Virus record (IMG/VR): IMGVR_UViG_3300050821_005908
Coordinates: 1-42,811 of that record
Length of the DNA stretch: 42,811 bases
Origin: a virus
Direction: 5' to 3' (one strand)
Position numbers and translations under genes: made by a program. Below, in pieces: positions 14,973 through 22,036 of this stretch; position 1 is the stretch's first letter, and every line of letters begins with the position of its first letter. Under the pieces are notes generated by a model. It was not told the DNA's origin and made no database searches. It worked only from the letters and a program-made list of their open reading frames with translations.

Positions 14973-15356
14973 CTAGTCTCGCTGTTGCCCGTCGCTCGGT
15001 GTGCCCCCACCCGCTGCCCCGCTGGCGAGAGCGCGAATCCGCGCATCCCACATGTCGCCTAGCATCGTGTGGCTGGAGACTCCTTCGGGACTACGCTCAC
15101 CAGCTTCGATAGCGCATTGTTCAATCGCAGCCCTAGCGGCCTCCCGCCGCGCTGCCTCTAGGGCCGTGGCCAAGATAGCCTCGCGTTCGATGGCTCGTAG
15201 GAATTGCCGCGATACAGTTCGAAAATCATCGTCAGCGTCCGCATACGGGACATCTAGCGCCCGATTTGCCATCCAAATTGCTTGCTCTTTTTCGGTCACT
15301 GTCGCCTCCCGCAATCCCACCTCTCCAGCCGCCCCGCTCGACTCGTCTCTGCTCAT
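14973..15356 (-). CDS. Hypothetical protein, 127 aa
   Basis: ATG 15356 overlaps the upstream stop (ATGA), so longer upstream starts are rejected. Helical and Ala/Arg/Glu-rich (FLRAIEREAILATALEAARR), ending in a Gly-rich tail. Contains the small-phage-protein pattern EKEQAIWMANRALD. Function unknown. Confidence 0.6.
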   Translation of the reverse strand: MSRDESSGAAGEVGLREATVTEKEQAIWMANRALDVPYADADDDFRTVSRQFLRAIEREAILATALEAARREAARAAIEQCAIEAGERSPEGVSSHTMLGDMWDARIRALASGAAGGGTPSDGQQRD

Positions 15357-15613
15357 GGCTTGGCCCTTCTTCGAAAATACTTTCTGAACTCGCGCGTGTT
15401 CTTTTTGAAGTCGAGAACGTTTCCAATTCTCCATGCGCGGCGGTATTGCTTTCCGTAGAGGGTGTCGATGAACTCGTACTGATCCGCGCCCAATAGTCCA
15501 TAAGGCGCAGCGTCTCGCAGGTTGCATGCGCGGTTATACATCCCATCGATTCTTTTACGCTGTCGCTGCAAGATCAGCTTATCTAGCTTGGTAAGCATCA
15601 ACTGGTCGTTCAC
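15353..15613 (-). CDS. Basic hypothetical protein, 86 aa
   Basis: GTG 15613 overlaps the preceding stop. The product is rich in Arg/Lys/Tyr (LILQRQRKRIDGMYNRACNL and KKNTREFRKYFRRRAKP), suggesting nucleic-acid binding by composition only. No family is recognised. Confidence 0.55.
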   Translation of the reverse strand: MNDQLMLTKLDKLILQRQRKRIDGMYNRACNLRDAAPYGLLGADQYEFIDTLYGKQYRRAWRIGNVLDFKKNTREFRKYFRRRAKP

Positions 15614-16224
15614 TTGCCGCCACCCCTGGACTCGGCGGGTTCGCGGCGGGCCGCTGTCAAAATTGCATCAATCACCCACTCATGCGGCTGGAATGGTTCG
15701 GCATAGTAGCTTTGTGGCTTAGCCCTAGCGCACCTTCTTGCAATTTCAATTGCCTGTTCTCGGTCCATGCTTCCTCCACCACCGCCCGCAATCACAGAAC
15801 AACCGTTCTCTTCGGCGGCTCGTTGCATGAATACTTCGTCGGACATCAATCTAAGGGGATGTGTCTTAGCCACTGCCTCTTTAGCAACCATCCTGATTAC
15901 CGAATCGGATACTTGTAGGGATTGGAGCTTACAGAATTCCATCAATGCCACTTTGGCGATTAGCTCGCCCGCCCCCTCCACAGGATTGGCCGCCCGTTGG
16001 CGCTCCCTGATCCACTCTGCAAATTCAAGGTACAGGTGGATATTGGAATAATTTCTCCATTCGCGACCCGTTTCTTCACAGAAGGATTTGAATTGCTCAA
16101 CGGTGAATGGTCCCTCGCCCCAGCCAGTCTCAGCACTGTCACGATCGGCAACTAGCCCATTAATCGTCTCAATCAATTCTCGTTTACTGAGCCTTTCTAA
16201 CGGGTACTTCACAATCTGCGTCAT
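15610..16224 (-). CDS. Hypothetical two-domain protein joined by a Gly5-Ser linker, 204 aa
   Basis: ATG 16224 overlaps the upstream stop (ATGA). Residues 1-150 are helical and charged (TQIVKYPLERLSKRELIETI, EWIRERQRAANPVE). A GGGGGS linker near residue 152 precedes MDREQAIEIARRCARAKPQS and YYAEPFQPHEWVIDAIL, which resembles a free-standing small phage protein. The bases coding the linker, GGTGGTGGAGGAAGC directly before that ATG, also make a perfect ribosome binding site. Thus the C-terminal ~52 aa may also be translated alone. Function unknown. Confidence 0.55.
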   Translation of the reverse strand: MTQIVKYPLERLSKRELIETINGLVADRDSAETGWGEGPFTVEQFKSFCEETGREWRNYSNIHLYLEFAEWIRERQRAANPVEGAGELIAKVALMEFCKLQSLQVSDSVIRMVAKEAVAKTHPLRLMSDEVFMQRAAEENGCSVIAGGGGGSMDREQAIEIARRCARAKPQSYYAEPFQPHEWVIDAILTAARREPAESRGGGK

Positions 16225-16490
16225 CCCAACCATCCGTGACACCGACCGCAATACATCACACCATCTACATCGTACGGTTTATCGTCGTCAGCATCGTGTA
16301 AATAACCAGATCCGATATGCGTCACCTTCGGGCAATCTACGCCGTGCACTTTCTCGACCCAGCCGGTTTCGGCGGGCACAGGATTGGCCGCGCTGCGCTC
16401 CCGGTCGGCCCATAGGTAGTCAGCCAGTTCCTTTTTGGTCATGTTGTCCAAGGATGCTCGCGACGGCGGTCTAGCCAGTTTGTTGCTCAC
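16221..16490 (-). CDS. Small Cys/His protein, 89 aa
   Basis: Overlaps genes on both sides by 4 nt. The N-terminus is helical (MTKKELADYLWADRERSAAN), followed by PVPAETGWVEKVHGVDCPKV and a C-terminal YCGRCHGWLG. Cys/His spacing (DCP...THIG...YCGRCH) would suit a small zinc site. The segment AANPVPAETGW resembles pieces of the next gene, suggesting module shuffling. Confidence 0.55.
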   Translation of the reverse strand: MSNKLARPPSRASLDNMTKKELADYLWADRERSAANPVPAETGWVEKVHGVDCPKVTHIGSGYLHDADDDKPYDVDGVMYCGRCHGWLG

Positions 16491-16678
16491 TTTCGCACCC
16501 GCTTTTTCGCCTTAGTCTCATACTCACGGCTCAATTCATCCTCGCAAAGCAAACAATAGATGCTTTTCCCTGCTCGATTCTTGCCTGTATTTGGCACCAA
16601 CATCGCTTCAATCACCACCGGCTTCTTGCGAAACTTGCCACTCACCGCTGCGTTAATCATTCCACCTGTTTCGCTCAC
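16487..16678 (-). CDS. Small phage protein with FRKKPVVIEA motif, 63 aa
   Basis: GTG 16678 follows GAAGGAGCGATT. The stretch GKFRKKPVVIEAMLVPNTGK carries the K-[FY]-R-K-K-P-V-V-I-E-A motif found at the N-terminus of many phage hypothetical proteins. The usual C-terminal part of that family is missing and replaced by a basic tail (KAKKRVRK) after YCLLCEDE. Role unknown. Confidence 0.6.
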   Translation of the reverse strand: MSETGGMINAAVSGKFRKKPVVIEAMLVPNTGKNRAGKSIYCLLCEDELSREYETKAKKRVRK

Positions 16679-16712
16679 AATCGCTCCTTCTCAGCCTTCA
16701 CCAGGCCCACGC

Positions 16713-16793
16713 TCAATACAATCGCCAAATAACAATAGCCACCAGCATGACCAATAGCCATGCCACGATCGCCTTGATGTGTTCGCGATTCAT
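16713..16793 (-). CDS. Membrane micropeptide, 26 aa
   Basis: ATG 16793 overlaps the TGA of the 47-aa ORF upstream (CAATGAATC). The peptide is M-N-R-E-H-I-K followed by one hydrophobic helix (AIVAWLLVMLVAIVIW) and a short basic end. Small size makes the call tentative, but the coupled overlap and clean TM segment support it. Confidence 0.35.
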   Translation of the reverse strand: MNREHIKAIVAWLLVMLVAIVIWRLY

Positions 16794-16933
16794 TGGTCCA
16801 GCCTGCCCATTACGACACCTAATACCGTCACCGTCGCTGCCAGCATCAGCAGCAGTACGGTCATGAGCAGGCGAAAGCGCCACCGCGGCTGCTGCTCTAA
16901 CCAGACTATACCGCGCACGATCGGGCTGTACAT
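16790..16933 (-). CDS. Small single-pass membrane protein, 47 aa
   Basis: ATG 16933 follows AAGGAGAGTTAGCGCT. A basic N-terminus (SPIVRGIVWLEQQPRWRFR) precedes one TM segment (LLMTVLLLMLAATVTVLGVV). Followed by the 26-aa membrane ORF with ATGA overlap. Function unknown; perhaps envelope targeted. Confidence 0.45.
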   Translation of the reverse strand: MYSPIVRGIVWLEQQPRWRFRLLMTVLLLMLAATVTVLGVVMGRLDQ

Positions 16934-16937
16934 AGCG

Positions 16938-17300
16938 CTAACTCTCCTTGGCTGGCGTAATCTTGACAAACTGGACCGGTGTCATTTTCGTCGACTTGAT
17001 AATGGTACTGGCCTCTACTCCATTCTCCATCAGCAATTGCTTGTCAATGGTCCCGCGCTCGAACGATACCAGTGTCACCTTGGCCCCGCCCTCTAGCACT
17101 GTCTTGGCAGGACAATCAGCCCACAACTTGATCAATTTGGTATTCAGGTCTTTTGCTTCTTTTTCCAGCTGCGACTTGGCCTCATTGATGCCCTTCAACT
17201 CTTCCGCCAACTTGGCGAATGCCTTGTAGCGATGTCCAAACACTTCGACCGCGTCAGGAATGACACCTAGTTCGATCTTTTCGGCGCCTGCATTGGTCAT
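16938..17300 (-). CDS. Coiled-coil hypothetical protein, 120 aa
   Basis: ATG 17300 is chosen for the GCGGAGGTATTGACC ribosome binding site; the frame is open to 17378 but that overlaps the upstream gene. Residues about 30-70 are a charged coiled coil (AFAKLAEELKGINEAKSQLE), then beta segments with LEGGAKVTLVSFERGTIDKQ and a C-terminus VQFVKITPAKES. Unknown role. Confidence 0.6.
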   Translation of the reverse strand: MTNAGAEKIELGVIPDAVEVFGHRYKAFAKLAEELKGINEAKSQLEKEAKDLNTKLIKLWADCPAKTVLEGGAKVTLVSFERGTIDKQLLMENGVEASTIIKSTKMTPVQFVKITPAKES

Positions 17301-17302
17301 GG

Positions 17303-17521
17303 TCAATACCTCCGCTCCAACTCTGCTCTCCGGTGCCAATTCGCACCATAGTACGACTGTACCGAATGATCGACCCATAGCCCTAGTACTCGCTCACCCT
17401 TATACCGTCTAATCTCGTAGAAGGTACCAGACGGGTGTGTTTCCCATCGCAGCTCATGCGTTACCTTGATGCCTGTCCGCGGATACCCAACCAGGCCATG
17501 TCCGTTCCAGCTTAATCTCAT
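17303..17521 (-). CDS. Hypothetical protein, 72 aa
   Basis: ATG 17521 overlaps the methyltransferase stop by 4 nt. Aromatic, basic beta-rich product (LRWETHPSGTFYEIRRYKGE). No motif is recognised. Translational coupling to the methyltransferase suggests co-expression only. Confidence 0.55.
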   Translation of the reverse strand: MRLSWNGHGLVGYPRTGIKVTHELRWETHPSGTFYEIRRYKGERVLGLWVDHSVQSYYGANWHRRAELERRY

Positions 17522-18498
17522 ATCGCATCTCTTTTGGCGGTCGCAAACAACGGCTCAGTCGAAGCCGCCCAACTTTTCTGTGCTTCAATTACGTTGCGTT
17601 CCGCCTGCCGATAGTACGATGCCTTCAACTCAATCCCGATTGCTTTTCGTCCTGCCACTGTCGCACCATAGACCTCAGACCCGACTCCCATAAACGGTGT
17701 CAGTACAGTTTCGCCAACATTCGACCACAGCACAATCACTCGGTCAATTACATCTAGCTGGAGCGGGTGGACATGTTTTTCGTCGCCAACATCACGCGAT
17801 TGCTTGAACGGCAACACTCGCTCAATCCTGATATCGTCCCAAAACGCCGACGCATATTGTCGCCAGATCCAGTGAGAGTATTGGTTCTCAATCTGCTTGC
17901 CTTTCCAGCCACGGTATTGCAGTACATCGTTAGGTGGCACTCGCTCGCCGGCATATTCAATCAGGCCATCGGGATGTCTGATTGGAATAGTGTTCTTACC
18001 ATTTCTGCGAAACACCAGCAGGTAGTCAGCCGACGCCACGCTACATCGCGACGAGTCATTGACCACGGTCTGGTGAGCCAGGTTCTTGGCCATCGTTCGA
18101 TTGCGAACTCCCAGCGGTTCTTTCCAGATCGCGTATCGGGCAATATAGTGAAAGCCCTCACGCTCGTGCAGGCGAATAATATCGCCAGGAAAGTCCACCA
18201 GATGGTCGGTGCCGCTATTCCCTGACGGTACATCCATACAATGCACCGCCGTCATCCGACCAGGCAATGTCAATCGTGCAATCTCGTGTACAACATAGGT
18301 ATAGTGCTCAAAGAATTGCTCATAGCTATTGCAATTAGATAAGTCACGCTCGCTGCTGGAATAGTGGTACAGACCGGCGAATGGTGGCGAGTAAATGGAC
18401 AGGTGGACACTGGCATTAGGCAAAGTGGCCATGACCTCACAGCAATCGCCCAGGTAGAGCGCATATGACTCGGTGACGATCTGTTTAGCTACAGCCAT
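17518..18498 (-). CDS. DNA methyltransferase, N4-cytosine/N6-adenine type, 326 aa
   Basis: Residues 37-40 are SPPF, the catalytic motif IV of the N4/N6 amino-methyltransferases, preceded by the LYLGDCCEVMATLP strand (motif III-like). The AdoMet-binding motif I, FMGVGSE at about residues 269-275, lies near the C-terminus after HPLQLDVIDR, so the order IV...I identifies the beta-class arrangement. IGIELKASYYRQAERN (about 287-302) follows as the motif II region. No restriction enzyme is adjacent. It overlaps the SF2 helicase gene by 10 nt, a pairing seen in many phages. Probable role is protection of phage DNA from host restriction or regulation of replication. Confidence 0.85.
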   Translation of the reverse strand: MAVAKQIVTESYALYLGDCCEVMATLPNASVHLSIYSPPFAGLYHYSSSERDLSNCNSYEQFFEHYTYVVHEIARLTLPGRMTAVHCMDVPSGNSGTDHLVDFPGDIIRLHEREGFHYIARYAIWKEPLGVRNRTMAKNLAHQTVVNDSSRCSVASADYLLVFRRNGKNTIPIRHPDGLIEYAGERVPPNDVLQYRGWKGKQIENQYSHWIWRQYASAFWDDIRIERVLPFKQSRDVGDEKHVHPLQLDVIDRVIVLWSNVGETVLTPFMGVGSEVYGATVAGRKAIGIELKASYYRQAERNVIEAQKSWAASTEPLFATAKRDAI

Positions 18499-19937
18499 AG
18501 TGGCAGAATCTCTTTCTCGTGGAACTGAATCCGCGTGCTGATTGCCGAATTGTTGACCATGTGCTCGACCAGCTGAGAGAACATTTTGTCAGCCGCCAAT
18601 TGCTTGCGTCGCAGATTAGCCAATACCCCAACTTCGCCCTCAGTCATGATCATGTCGACCGTGACTGGATTTTGTTGGCCAAAACGCCAGCACCGTCGAA
18701 TTGATTGGTAGTATTGCTCAAACGAGTGCGACGGAAACGATACCACATGGTCACAGTGCTGAAAGTTCAGCCCCCACGCACCGATCTTCGGCTTGGTCAC
18801 AATTACCCTAATCTGGCCATTAACGAACGCGGTAAACTTTTCTTCTTTGTCTTCATCGCTATCATTGCCAGCTACCTGCACCGCCCCCGGTATAATTTCT
18901 TTCAGGATATTGCCCTCATCGTTCAGGTGGCACCAGGCCAAGACTGGTCGCTTGGTATCGGCCAATAGCGCCATTTTTTCGCAGCGTTCAATGATGGTGC
19001 GCCGACGTTCTTCCCGTTCTTCTCGCATATTGGTTGCAGGTAACGCGAACAACATCCCCGGTGCCAGTGTGGTCGTCTTGACTGTATGCTCTCGTTCGTG
19101 TAATGCTGGCAAATTGAACCCAGCATCATCGAATCCCAGGTCAGACGGCTTCCGCAGCGCCATAGCCCACGACGCCACCCAACGCCAAAACGGTACCTCG
19201 GCATGGCCCTTAAATCGCCACTCCATTGCTTTACCATACGCTCGCCCGGTGGCGGAATTGTTACGATCGTTCTTGAAAAACCGATTGAGCATATCGGTAT
19301 GGCCCAAGAATCCCAGGGCCTCGCTGCTGGTACCAAGTTCAATATAGTCGTTGGGTGCCGCGGTCGCTGTGGCCAACAGCCGGTAGGGTACCTTGCGCAA
19401 AAAGCTGGTAATTTGCTTGCGGCGCTCGCCGTCGAACGATTTCAATATAGACGATTCATCGCACACCACGCCCTCAAAGTCAGCCGGATTGAAATAGTGC
19501 AATCGTTCGTAGTTGGCAATATTGATTCCGCGATGAACTGTGCCATCGAGTGATCGCTTGCACTCAATGCCAAACTTTTCGCCTTCGCTAACCGTTTGAG
19601 CTCCGACCGCCAGCGGCGTCAGTATTAGCACTGGGCGATTCATATGCCGGACTAGGTTGTCAGCCCACGCCAGTTCCATCACCGTCTTGCCCAATCCACA
19701 ATCCGCAAATTCAGCACTGCGACCTTGCCCGCAGGTCCATTCAATCAAAAACTCCTGAAAGTCGAATAGCGATTTCGGCATTGACCTGACCGGGAACCCG
19801 CCAACGCCAACCGAATGAACTTTACTGGTCAGGAATTTTTTGTAGGTGGTGGCGGGAACAGTGACGACTGGTGCGGTCGCACTTTGGCCACTTTTACCGG
19901 GGCTGACTCGACTTTGGGCTGGACTTGTTCTAGCCAT
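18489..19937 (-). CDS. SF2 (SNF2-like) helicase/translocase, about 482 aa
   Basis: Starts at ATG 19937 (GTG 19955 possible). Numbered from 19937: Walker A ADCGLGKT at about 78-85, motif Ia LILTPLAVG near 104, Walker B CDESS at about 159-163, motif III ATATAAPN at about 189-196. The second RecA lobe has motif V GAWGLNFQHCD at about 386-397 and motif VI QSIRRCWRFGQ at about 411-421. These place it in superfamily 2 near the SNF2 group. It probably translocates on dsDNA during phage replication or remodels protein-DNA complexes. Its tight overlap with the methyltransferase suggests joint function. Confidence 0.85.
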   Translation of the reverse strand: MARTSPAQSRVSPGKSGQSATAPVVTVPATTYKKFLTSKVHSVGVGGFPVRSMPKSLFDFQEFLIEWTCGQGRSAEFADCGLGKTVMELAWADNLVRHMNRPVLILTPLAVGAQTVSEGEKFGIECKRSLDGTVHRGINIANYERLHYFNPADFEGVVCDESSILKSFDGERRKQITSFLRKVPYRLLATATAAPNDYIELGTSSEALGFLGHTDMLNRFFKNDRNNSATGRAYGKAMEWRFKGHAEVPFWRWVASWAMALRKPSDLGFDDAGFNLPALHEREHTVKTTTLAPGMLFALPATNMREEREERRRTIIERCEKMALLADTKRPVLAWCHLNDEGNILKEIIPGAVQVAGNDSDEDKEEKFTAFVNGQIRVIVTKPKIGAWGLNFQHCDHVVSFPSHSFEQYYQSIRRCWRFGQQNPVTVDMIMTEGEVGVLANLRRKQLAADKMFSQLVEHMVNNSAISTRIQFHEKEILPLWL

Positions 19938-20014
19938 AGTTGATATTCGCTCCACAAAATGTACAACGGTACCTTACGTCGCCCAATCTCGCTAATGGTC
20001 CAGTGGTCACTCAT
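19829..20014 (-). CDS. Small hypothetical protein, 61 aa
   Basis: ATG 20014 overlaps the previous stop by 8 nt and the ORF overlaps the helicase N-terminus by about 109 nt. The first half looks like a folded unit (MSDHWTISEIGRRKVPLYIL and WSEYQLWLEQVQ), the second half is a basic, proline-rich tail. The long overlap with the helicase gene lowers confidence, although the first half is not needed by the helicase. Confidence 0.45.
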   Translation of the reverse strand: MSDHWTISEIGRRKVPLYILWSEYQLWLEQVQPKVESAPVKVAKVRPHQSSLFPPPPTKNS

Positions 20015-20204
20015 CCATGAACTGCAACGCGCCTTGGATCATGATCGACAACCCGAGCGCCAGAAAGGTCCCGACCGTCTTGCCCACTCGCTCGTCCAAT
20101 TGGCACGCCGACCAGACCGCATCGCATATCTCGGGCTTGGCCTGCATCAGTTCAGCCTTGTCGATCACCAATACGACCTGATCGTCTGACCATTCGGCAG
20201 TCAT
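20007..20204 (-). CDS. Hypothetical protein, 65 aa
   Basis: ATG 20204 overlaps the previous stop (ATGA). Acidic N-terminus (MTAEWSDDQVVLVIDKAEL), then a helix and a hydrophobic C-terminal part (VGTFLALGLSIMIQGALQF) that might be a TM segment. No family is recognised. Confidence 0.55.
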   Translation of the reverse strand: MTAEWSDDQVVLVIDKAELMQAKPEICDAVWSACQLDERVGKTVGTFLALGLSIMIQGALQFMDE

Positions 20205-20560
20205 TGCATCGCCACCTCGAATATGGTCACGCAGTCATCAGCCAATAGACTGTATACTCGCTTGACTCTGACCGAGATATGCGTCAGCGGGTCAGTGCAG
20301 CAATGCTGTGAGGACCACGGTTCATCGACCACTGGCATTTCGATAAACCTGTTCAAGCCATGTTCTCTAATGCCTAATAGGATGTCATTAGCTGCTCGAC
20401 CAACATTGTGCCAGGTCAAGTCACCAGTAATCTGGGCGCTAATAATCGTGGACTGGATTTTTGGATCGCCTACAAACCAGGTATCGCTGACCAGTCGCTC
20501 GACCAGTACTTGTAATACGGCACGACATACCGCATCAATAGTCAGCATGTTTGTTGGCAT
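20201..20560 (-). CDS. Hypothetical protein, 119 aa
   Basis: ATG 20560 follows the upstream stop as TAATG. Mixed alpha/beta sequence with DAVCRAVLQVLVERLVSDTW and a DPLTHISVRVKRVYSLLADD segment. Several His/Cys residues (HCCTDP) are present but no recognised metal motif. Unknown. Confidence 0.55.
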   Translation of the reverse strand: MPTNMLTIDAVCRAVLQVLVERLVSDTWFVGDPKIQSTIISAQITGDLTWHNVGRAANDILLGIREHGLNRFIEMPVVDEPWSSQHCCTDPLTHISVRVKRVYSLLADDCVTIFEVAMQ

Positions 20561-20781
20561 TAGGCATCACCCAACAGCCGGTTGAACGCTCGCTGAACAA
20601 CTTCCACAATATCGCTCACAATCTGCTGCTTGTCTGGCCGGGTTTTCAGGTAGTCGCCAATCTCAGTCTCTATGCTAACCGCCAGACCGTATTTGTCGCC
20701 ACGCTTAATCACATTGACCTGTAGCAGCTTTTTGCCAGGTATCTCGTCGCTCTCTATTATGCTTGTACCAGCGAATCGCAT
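20560..20781 (-). CDS. Hypothetical protein, 73 aa
   Basis: ATG 20781 abuts the nuclease gene stop and its stop overlaps the next ATG. Beta-rich start (IPGKKLLQVNVIKRGDKYGL), then a helix (KQQIVSDIVEVVQRAFNRL). Function not recognised. Confidence 0.55.
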   Translation of the reverse strand: MRFAGTSIIESDEIPGKKLLQVNVIKRGDKYGLAVSIETEIGDYLKTRPDKQQIVSDIVEVVQRAFNRLLGDA

Positions 20782-21542
20782 TAGTCCGACTCCATTGCAC
20801 TGACCACCTTGTCAGCCGTCACCTTGCCAATGCCCTCGACCCTGGCCCATTCAGCCGGATTGGCCATGACCATCGCCCGCGTGGTCTTGAAATAGCTAGC
20901 GGCATCTTTCGATCGCTGCCACCCGACGCCCGGCAATTGTGCAGCTATTCGTCGTCGCAACGATGGCCTGATCAGCAGCGCCGCATCGGGCCGGTCCTCA
21001 TGGAACGTATGCAGCGACCCGTGACTGGCCCAGTCTTTCGCCCACCAGGACTCCAGCGCCAGTATCGTCTGGACAGTCTCGCTAATGCAGCTGGTCCTGA
21101 TCACTTTAATCCCGGCCATATTGCTGATCGACTCCAACCAGTTGACGAACTGGCGATAGGTATAGCGCGATCGGCCTGAGCTGGCATCGGCCCAGTAGCC
21201 GCCAAAGTTCTTCCCGTCCCAGAACTCCACTCGGCCACTTTCTTTGCTAGGGTAGCGATACCCAATCTGCAATATACCCTCCGGTCCCGATCTAATCAGA
21301 CCTTCGACGATCATGTAAGCGCGATCGTACGATTGGACCAGGCCGGGTACCTGGTGCGATGTAAACCGGCCATCGCTCAGGCAGGCCAGCGCATCGGCCA
21401 CCCGTTTAAGCTCAATCCCGACCGCGACCTCGCCAGTTGGCCCTTGCCCGGTGAAGGCACAGTCGCCATAGTCCAGCATGGTCAGCTGGGCGTTTGGTCC
21501 GAGCAATGGCGCCAGATGGTTCGATCCTATTCGTTTGTCCAC
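20781..21542 (-). CDS. XPF/ERCC4-family structure-specific nuclease with HhH domains, 253 aa
   Basis: Residues 22-60 carry the ERCC4 nuclease core: MLDYGDCAF then GIELKRVADAL, in which Glu44, Lys46 and Asp50 reproduce the E-x-K-x3-D signature of the XPF/Mus81 family. DGRFTSHQ and a SYDRAYMIVEGL strand follow, also typical of ERCC4 domains. Two helix-hairpin-helix motifs at the C-terminus, LPGVGWQRSKDAASYF (about 203-218) and VEGIGKVTADKVV (about 235-247), give non-specific DNA binding. The enzyme probably cleaves flap, fork or Holliday-type junctions during phage recombination or before packaging. Confidence 0.8.
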   Translation of the reverse strand: MDKRIGSNHLAPLLGPNAQLTMLDYGDCAFTGQGPTGEVAVGIELKRVADALACLSDGRFTSHQVPGLVQSYDRAYMIVEGLIRSGPEGILQIGYRYPSKESGRVEFWDGKNFGGYWADASSGRSRYTYRQFVNWLESISNMAGIKVIRTSCISETVQTILALESWWAKDWASHGSLHTFHEDRPDAALLIRPSLRRRIAAQLPGVGWQRSKDAASYFKTTRAMVMANPAEWARVEGIGKVTADKVVSAMESD

Positions 21543-21547
21543 AAGAA

Positions 21548-21739
21548 TTATGGCGTCACCTGTTCATGTGGGCATTCAATCGCTTCCAGTATAGCCTGTG
21601 CCCAATTGTTATCCTGCTGCTCAACCGTGCGCCCTTGCGGAATAATCCAGCCATGCTCATCGCGCACCCAGCCCAGCTGTTTCAATTTCTCGACTACCTT
21701 AGCTCGGTTCAACTTGTGTGTCGGTACTGGCTCTGCCAA
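21548..21739 (-). CDS. Small hypothetical protein, TTG start, 63 aa
   Basis: TTG 21739 follows AGGAGATCAAG, a strong ribosome binding site that fixes this start. The product is short and basic at the start (TTG-AEPVPTHKLNRAKVVEKL), then KQLGWVRDEHGWIIPQGRTV and an acidic C-terminus with HEQVTP. The start overlaps the upstream zinc-finger ORF by 41 nt. No family is recognised. Confidence 0.5.
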   Translation of the reverse strand: MAEPVPTHKLNRAKVVEKLKQLGWVRDEHGWIIPQGRTVEQQDNNWAQAILEAIECPHEQVTP

Positions 21740-21878
21740 CTTGATCTCCTAGGCAAGTATGCTCATCAACACAATCGCGGCAAAATGGCAGCTTGCAATT
21801 ATCACACTGCAATAGCTCGTCCAGGTTAAGCATAGTGTGGCAGGCAGCACATTCGTCCAGTAGCGTATCAGCGTCCAT
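21699..21878 (-). CDS. Small AN1/B-box-like zinc finger protein, 59 aa
   Basis: ATG 21878 on the minus strand, too short for usual gene callers. Cysteines and histidine are spaced C10-x2-C13-x11-C25-x2-C28-x4-C33-x2-C36-x3-H40-x-C42, within DECAACHTMLNLDELLQCDN and LPFCRDCVDEHTC. This eight-ligand pattern is close to the two-zinc AN1-type finger (C-x2-C-x9-12-C-x1-2-C-x4-C-x2-H-x5-H-x-C) with a Cys for His and shorter last spacing. AN1 and B-box fingers bind proteins, so it may be an adaptor or a host-takeover factor. No convincing Shine-Dalgarno is seen. Confidence 0.5.
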   Translation of the reverse strand: MDADTLLDECAACHTMLNLDELLQCDNCKLPFCRDCVDEHTCLGDQVGRASTDTQVEPS

Positions 21879-22032
21879 TCGACCGACCCCACTTTCGTGT
21901 TACCAACCAGCTGACCAACCAAACCGCAATTACAATCGCCGCACAGACCAGCGCAATCTTCCACCCGACCACCAGCGACCACAGGGCAAACGCGATTGCA
22001 AAAAACAGCACCAGTCCAAGCGGCTTGGCCAT
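21868..22032 (-). CDS. Small membrane protein, two TM segments, 54 aa
   Basis: ATG 22032 begins MAKPLGLVLFFAIAFALWSL. Two hydrophobic helices (about residues 5-22 and 26-44: KIALVCAAIVIAVWLVSWLV) end in a basic tail RKWGRSNGR. It starts 5 nt after the ATPase gene stop. The upstream 22 residues of the longer frame overlap the ATPase gene and are excluded. Function unknown. Confidence 0.55.
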   Translation of the reverse strand: MAKPLGLVLFFAIAFALWSLVVGWKIALVCAAIVIAVWLVSWLVTRKWGRSNGR

Positions 22033-22036
22033 GCGG

